Origin: an uncultured bacterium
GTDB lineage: Bacteria > Cyanobacteriota > Vampirovibrionia > Gastranaerophilales > Gastranaerophilaceae
Direction: 5' to 3'
DNA: 64,000 nt
Assembly (NCBI GenBank): GCA_949284415.1
Contig: CASDVM010000008.1
Span: 1-64,000, forward strand
Part shown: piece after piece, positions 60,193 through 64,000 of the stretch
Layout of the letters: each line of letters opens with the position of its first letter
How positions within the stretch are numbered: the stretch's first letter is position 1
Notes under the pieces: generated by a model
Told to the model about the DNA's origin: nothing
Seen by the model: the letters and a program-made list of their open reading frames with translations, nothing else
The model's database searches: none
Translations under genes and position numbers: made by a program

Positions 60193-61209
60193 ATGAAGAA
60201 CTATTATTCTATTCTTGGAGTTACACCTGACAGCACAGATGCGGAAATAAAAAGCGCATATCGAAAACTCGCGCGAAAATTTCATCCGGATCTTAATCCT
60301 TATGGTACCGAACAATTTAAAGATATTACGGAAGCCTATGAGGTTCTCTCTGATGCTAAAAAGCGTATGCAATATGATACTCTAAACGGATTTTTTAAAT
60401 CTTCAAAGAAGAAAGAAGAAAAAACGCACACTTCTCCTAAGCAGGCTCAGAGCGAATATAAAAGGCAAACATCTTTTCAAAATTATACTGATTCCAAAAT
60501 GTCAAAAAAAGAATTCTCAAAAAAAATAAATGAGATTTTTGAAGAATTCTCGTCTGCGAAGTCAAATAAGAAAAAGTTACCGCCTGAACGCGGAGAAGAT
60601 ATTTATGAGGATATTTCAATTACCGTAAAAGAAGCTGTCAGCGGGACTGAGAGAGTAATAAATGTTATGCATACTGCTGAATGCCCGAATTGTAAAGGCC
60701 GAAGGTTTATAAACGGTTCTTTATGCCATGTCTGCAATGGTTCGGGTGAGAAAAACGAGCATAAAAAAATTACTGTCAAAATACCGAAAAATGTTAAAAA
60801 CGGGACAAAATTAAGAATTAAAAATGAAGGCTCTGCGGGGAAAAACGGAGGTAAAAACGGAGATTTATATGTTAAAATTAAAATAGAACCCTCCGCCAGA
60901 ATCTCTTTTGACGGCAATAATATTATTTACAATATTCCTGTTACGCCCTTTGAGGCAGTTTTAGGTGCACGTATAGAAATACCTTCTTTTGACTGCGGTT
61001 TATCTCTTAAAATACCGCCGCAAACGCATTCCGGACAAAAATTCCGCCTTGCAGGACAGGGCTTGAAACAAAATGGAAAATCAGGAGATATGATAGTCGT
61101 GGTGCATATTGAAATTCCCTGTTCTTTGTCGGATGATGAAATAAAGCTTTATGAAAAGCTGAAAAAAATATCATCACAAAATATCAGAGAGAATTTATTA
61201 AATGAATAA
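60193..61209 (+). CDS. dnaJ: DnaJ-family co-chaperone with reduced zinc finger
   Basis: 338 aa. J domain [33 protein letters not shown] with the HPD that stimulates DnaK. The zinc-binding region has only two of the four CxxC motifs (CPNCKGRR and CHVCNGSG near residue 160-180), enough for one zinc site. The C-terminal client-binding domains ([32 protein letters not shown]) are complete. It lacks the Gly/Phe-rich linker and is close to CbpA in size. It overlaps queE by eight bases. No dnaK or grpE is adjacent. Confidence 0.82.
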   Translation: MKNYYSILGVTPDSTDAEIKSAYRKLARKFHPDLNPYGTEQFKDITEAYEVLSDAKKRMQYDTLNGFFKSSKKKEEKTHTSPKQAQSEYKRQTSFQNYTDSKMSKKEFSKKINEIFEEFSSAKSNKKKLPPERGEDIYEDISITVKEAVSGTERVINVMHTAECPNCKGRRFINGSLCHVCNGSGEKNEHKKITVKIPKNVKNGTKLRIKNEGSAGKNGGKNGDLYVKIKIEPSARISFDGNNIIYNIPVTPFEAVLGARIEIPSFDCGLSLKIPPQTHSGQKFRLAGQGLKQNGKSGDMIVVVHIEIPCSLSDDEIKLYEKLKKISSQNIRENLLNE

Positions 61210-61870
61210 GGTTAGAATTAAAGAAATTTTTGAATCAATTCAAGGGGAAGGCCCTTATGTCGGCTATAAGCAGTTATTCGTTCGTTTTTGCAACTGTAAT
61301 TTAAAATGCAGATACTGTGATACCGAATTTTCTTCAGATAAGGATTTTACGGAATATGCCCCCTGCGGGCTTGCCGATAAAATTAATTCTTATAATTATG
61401 TCCATTCTGTTTCTTTAACCGGAGGGGAACCTCTGCTTGCGTCAGAATTTTTGAAAGATTGCCTGCCAAGGATTAATAAGAAAATTTATTTAGAAACAAA
61501 TGCAACACTTGCAGATAAATTTTTAGAAGTAAAACCTTTTATAAATATTGTTTCGGCTGATATAAAGCTTGAAAGTGCTACAGGTATCAAAGATTCTTAT
61601 AAGTTTCATGACAAATTTTTTGAAAATTGCAGAGGTGTTGAAACATTTGCTAAAATAGTTTTCAATTCGAAAATCACGGAGGATGAGATAAACAGCTGTT
61701 GCAGACTCGGCAAAAAATATAATATTGAATTAATTTTACAGCCTGAAATGATTGGAGACAGAATGTCTGTAACTTCTGAATTTATTTCACGCATCCTTGA
61801 CAAATTCCTTGAAGAATATGAAAATGTGAGATTAATCCCTCAGGTTCATAAATTCCTTGATGTCAGGTAA
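61202..61870 (+). CDS. queE: 7-carboxy-7-deazaguanine synthase
   Basis: Radical SAM enzyme that forms the 7-deazapurine ring in queuosine synthesis. 222 aa. [36 protein letters not shown] contains the CxxxCxxC cluster motif; [14 protein letters not shown] and [12 protein letters not shown] follow in order. Its start overlaps the dnaJ-like gene, so it is translated with it; its 3' end overlaps the convergent coiled-coil gene by 39 bases. Other queuosine genes are not present here. Confidence 0.94.
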   Translation: MNKVRIKEIFESIQGEGPYVGYKQLFVRFCNCNLKCRYCDTEFSSDKDFTEYAPCGLADKINSYNYVHSVSLTGGEPLLASEFLKDCLPRINKKIYLETNATLADKFLEVKPFINIVSADIKLESATGIKDSYKFHDKFFENCRGVETFAKIVFNSKITEDEINSCCRLGKKYNIELILQPEMIGDRMSVTSEFISRILDKFLEEYENVRLIPQVHKFLDVR

Positions 61871-62710
61871 GAAAGGATTTTTATTTTCATCTTTATTATT
61901 TAATGAGAATAAATTGTTATTACCAATTGAGAAGGTGTTGTTACTTGCGTTATCCTCCTGTTTGTTGTTGCTTTCCTTTATGTAATCTTCAATTTGCTTG
62001 TCTTTTTCTCCTGTTTCAATATATTTTATAATACCTGTTATAATATTTGTGATATCATCATTGTCTGTATTATCTTCTAATGTATTCCCCGTATTGTTTT
62101 CATTAATTTCCTCTGTATCGGTATTATTTGTACTTGTCGGCTCTAATAATTTACTTGTAATCTTATTCATATCTATTTTTTCTAATAATTTTGCTTTTTC
62201 GGGATCTGATGCGAGTTTTGAAAATTTTGCATCAAGCTGAACAGCCTTTTGTATTCTTTGTGTATATGTAACAACTTCTTGTCGTTTTTGAGCTATTTCC
62301 TGTTCAAATTCTTTTACTTTTTCTTCTACTTGTGAGGATGTTGTGCAATTTGCACATTTGTCATTAACAGATGCAATTAATTGTTTAAGTTCACAGCCGA
62401 GAGTATCTATTTTGGTATACAATTGTGTGCCTGCATTGCATAATTCCGGAATACTTGAATCTGATAAAATTTTTTGTGCTTTTTGAGCTTGTTTTTGCTC
62501 TTGTTCAATTGTATATTTTGTTGCAATACGCATTTGCTCGCTATTTATTTTTTCTAAAATTTTTTGTTTTCCCCCATTTCCTTTTTGAGCTTTGTCCTGT
62601 GCTGTCCAAATTGACTCATTAGCAGAAGCCATTGTTGAGTTTGCACTTTGCGTTGTTCCTGTATTAAATATATTTACATTATTTATATTTATACTGTTAA
62701 TAGAACTCAT
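61832..62710 (-). CDS. Hypothetical coiled-coil protein
   Basis: 292 aa. Residues 40-80 and 120-170 are strong coiled-coil candidates (QMRIATKYTIEQEQKQAQKA; EEKVKEFEQEIAQKRQEVVT), with four Cys between (CNAG, CELK, CANC); residues 190-230 are Asn/Thr/Asp/Glu-rich and disordered. No signal peptide. The ATG sits directly after (AT)7 with no Shine-Dalgarno, so the start is uncertain. The 39-base overlap with queE is in convergent orientation. Not recognised. Confidence 0.6.
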   Translation of the reverse strand: MSSINSININNVNIFNTGTTQSANSTMASANESIWTAQDKAQKGNGGKQKILEKINSEQMRIATKYTIEQEQKQAQKAQKILSDSSIPELCNAGTQLYTKIDTLGCELKQLIASVNDKCANCTTSSQVEEKVKEFEQEIAQKRQEVVTYTQRIQKAVQLDAKFSKLASDPEKAKLLEKIDMNKITSKLLEPTSTNNTDTEEINENNTGNTLEDNTDNDDITNIITGIIKYIETGEKDKQIEDYIKESNNKQEDNASNNTFSIGNNNLFSLNNKDENKNPFLPDIKEFMNLRD

Positions 62711-62722
62711 ATATATATATAT
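62709..62722. repeat. (AT)7 dinucleotide repeat at the start of the coiled-coil gene
   Basis: Seven AT units adjoin and include the ATG of the minus-strand gene. Slippage would change leader length rather than frame. Confidence 0.8.
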
Positions 62723-62819
62723 TAAGGATATAAATATTAAATATTTGCTTTTATATAAGTTTTCATGTTTGCAAAACTTAATATTTTGAATTATACTTTA
62801 TATAAAGTGAGGTAAGTAT

Positions 62820-63389
62820 ATGTCCGTAAAAAGAGTTTTACAATATGGAGAAAAGAGTTTAAGAGAGCCTTCAAAGGAAGTTCATAAGGTTTCAAGAAAA
62901 ATTCAGGAGCTTGTGCAGGATCTGCTGGATACTATGTATGCTAAAAACGGTGTAGGTTTGGCTGCTCCCCAAATTGGTATTAATTACAGAGTTTTTGTCG
63001 TAGACGTTTCAAAAAATGATGAACCTTTAAATCCTATAGTATTTATAAATCCAAAGATTATTAAAAAATCTGGTGCAATAGTAGCTCAGGAAGGGTGTAT
63101 AAGTTTCCCCGAAGCTTATACGGATGTTAAACGATATAAAAATATTATGGTAAAAGCGCTTGATCGTCATGGCAGACCGTTTGTTATGGAGGCTAAAGAC
63201 GGCTGTCTTCTGGCTCGTGCCATTCAGCATGAAAATGATCATCTTGATGGGATTTTGTTTATTGATCACTGCGTAAATCGTTTTGAAACTGATGAAATTC
63301 TTGCCAAACATCACCTTCCGCCTGTCGAACCCGACAAACTTATAGATGAACCTGAATTGAGCGAGGAATTAGAAAATAAAAATGATTAA
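62820..63389 (+). CDS. def: Peptide deformylase
   Basis: Fe-dependent enzyme that removes the formyl group from new proteins. 189 aa. GVGLAAPQIGI, EGCISFPE and QHENDHLDG are the three metal-site motifs, with Cys, and two His as ligands and Glu as catalyst. ATG with GAGGTAAGTAT upstream. The acidic C-terminal tail (EPELSEELENKND) is longer than in many forms. It overlaps the fmt start by eight bases, pairing the enzymes that remove and add formyl groups. Confidence 0.96.
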   Translation: MSVKRVLQYGEKSLREPSKEVHKVSRKIQELVQDLLDTMYAKNGVGLAAPQIGINYRVFVVDVSKNDEPLNPIVFINPKIIKKSGAIVAQEGCISFPEAYTDVKRYKNIMVKALDRHGRPFVMEAKDGCLLARAIQHENDHLDGILFIDHCVNRFETDEILAKHHLPPVEPDKLIDEPELSEELENKND

Positions 63390-64000
63390 TATTGTTTTTT
63401 TCGGTACACCTTTAATTGCATTGAATTCGCTGGAGTATCTGTACAATTCCGATAAATTTAATGTGGCGGCTGTTGTTACTCAGCCTGACAAGCCTGCAGG
63501 GCGCGGACATAAACTTTCGATGTCTCCCGTAAAACAATTTGCACTTGAAAAGGGGATAAATATATTTCAGCCTAAATCTATAAGAAAAGAATCTGAAGTT
63601 ATTGAAGAGTTAAAAAAACTTGCTCCTGATTTTTTCGTAACATTTGCTTTCGGGCAGATTTTATCCCAGGAAGTTCTCGATATTCCGAAATTCGCAACAA
63701 TAAATCTCCATGCATCGCTTTTGCCTAAATATCGCGGGGCTAACCCAATCCAGCGTGCCATAATAAACGGAGATAAACAAACCGGAATTTGTACAATGAT
63801 TACGGAATTAGGTCTGGATTGCGGTGATGTGTGTTTGAAAGAGGTTATTGATATACCTGATAATATGACTTGTGTTGATTTATTTGAAGAAATAAGCGCA
63901 AAATCTCCGAAATTGATAGAAAAGACTTTAATAGGACTTGCCGATAAGACAATTGTGCCTCAAAAACAGAGTGAATACGGGGTTTGCATGGCAAATAAGC
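63382..64000 (+). CDS. fmt: Methionyl-tRNA formyltransferase (N-terminal part)
   Basis: Formylates Met on the initiator tRNA with 10-formyl-THF. The frame begins ATG at 63382 inside the end of def and runs to the window edge: 206 residues visible. INIVFFGTPLIALNSLEYL, VTQPDKPAGRG, NLHASLLPKYRGANPIQRAI (with the catalytic Asn/His region) and the LDCGDVC loop are standard. Usual total length is about 310 residues, so a third is missing beyond the window. Confidence 0.95.
   Translation, partial: MINIVFFGTPLIALNSLEYLYNSDKFNVAAVVTQPDKPAGRGHKLSMSPVKQFALEKGINIFQPKSIRKESEVIEELKKLAPDFFVTFAFGQILSQEVLDIPKFATINLHASLLPKYRGANPIQRAIINGDKQTGICTMITELGLDCGDVCLKEVIDIPDNMTCVDLFEEISAKSPKLIEKTLIGLADKTIVPQKQSEYGVCMANK

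Overview
The window is about 64 kb of AT-rich, tightly packed bacterial chromosome. It reads as a non-photosynthetic gut relative of the Cyanobacteria (Gastranaerophilales / Vampirovibrionia, 'Melainabacteria'). The case rests on several signs: a response regulator that closely resembles cyanobacterial RpaB, a perfect match to the cyanobacterial HLR1 operator upstream of infC, a Kdo-activating enzyme (KdsB, so an LPS-type outer membrane), the [FeFe]-hydrogenase maturase HydG (fermentative anaerobe), several small prepilin-like proteins, and TPR and LysM proteins. The species assignment is inference; no 16S rRNA or ribosomal protein cluster is present.

Layout. 0-3.2 kb: operon accD(partial)-accA-prmA-kdsB, closed by a convergent small XRE regulator. 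3.6-7 kb: rpaB-like regulator, tRNA-His, a GT2 glycosyltransferase, ogt and a DedA protein. 7-14.8 kb: HAD phosphatase and TPR proteins, a lineage-specific glycine-rich protein, a DUF2142 membrane protein, a pair of sugar ABC permeases and a double-domain universal stress protein. 14.9-28 kb: a sigma-70 family factor overlapping gcvPB, a 2-hydroxyacyl-CoA dehydratase-activase type protein, miaA, a large AsmA-like protein, gpmI and a SNF2 helicase. 28-30 kb: a prepilin gene whose 5' end runs into simple sequence repeats and a mosaic of dispersed palindromes, followed by rpsU. 30-43 kb: a second activase-type protein, a DHA2 drug exporter, glmU, mnmA, hydG, argS, dusB and a 705-aa TPR lipoprotein-like/secreted protein. 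43-47 kb: infC with an AUA start, tRNA-Phe, then a low-GC accessory stretch ending in a type II restriction-modification system (controller, HNH endonuclease, methyltransferase). 47-50.5 kb: two LysM cell wall hydrolases without signal peptides. 51-57 kb: envelope polysaccharide genes (two GT-C transferases, a UDP-sugar epimerase, a GtrB-like GT2, a flippase-like membrane protein). 57-58.8 kb: two more prepilin-like genes and a small protein. 58.9-64 kb: a degenerate purD homologue, a DnaJ with a reduced zinc finger, queE, a coiled-coil protein, def and the start of fmt.

Most of the window is housekeeping: fatty-acid synthesis, tRNA modification (miaA, mnmA, dusB, queE), translation (argS, infC, rpsU, def, fmt) and envelope building. 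The most interesting signals are a family of short palindromic repeats (core GAACTTGTTTC / GAAACAAGTTC) between genes and also in frame inside prmA and argS; a prepilin gene with an 8-bp x 6 tandem repeat that could switch frame; the RpaB/HLR1 pair; the AUA start of infC; and a compact restriction-modification system whose endonuclease looks like an endonuclease VII / Hpy99I-type enzyme.
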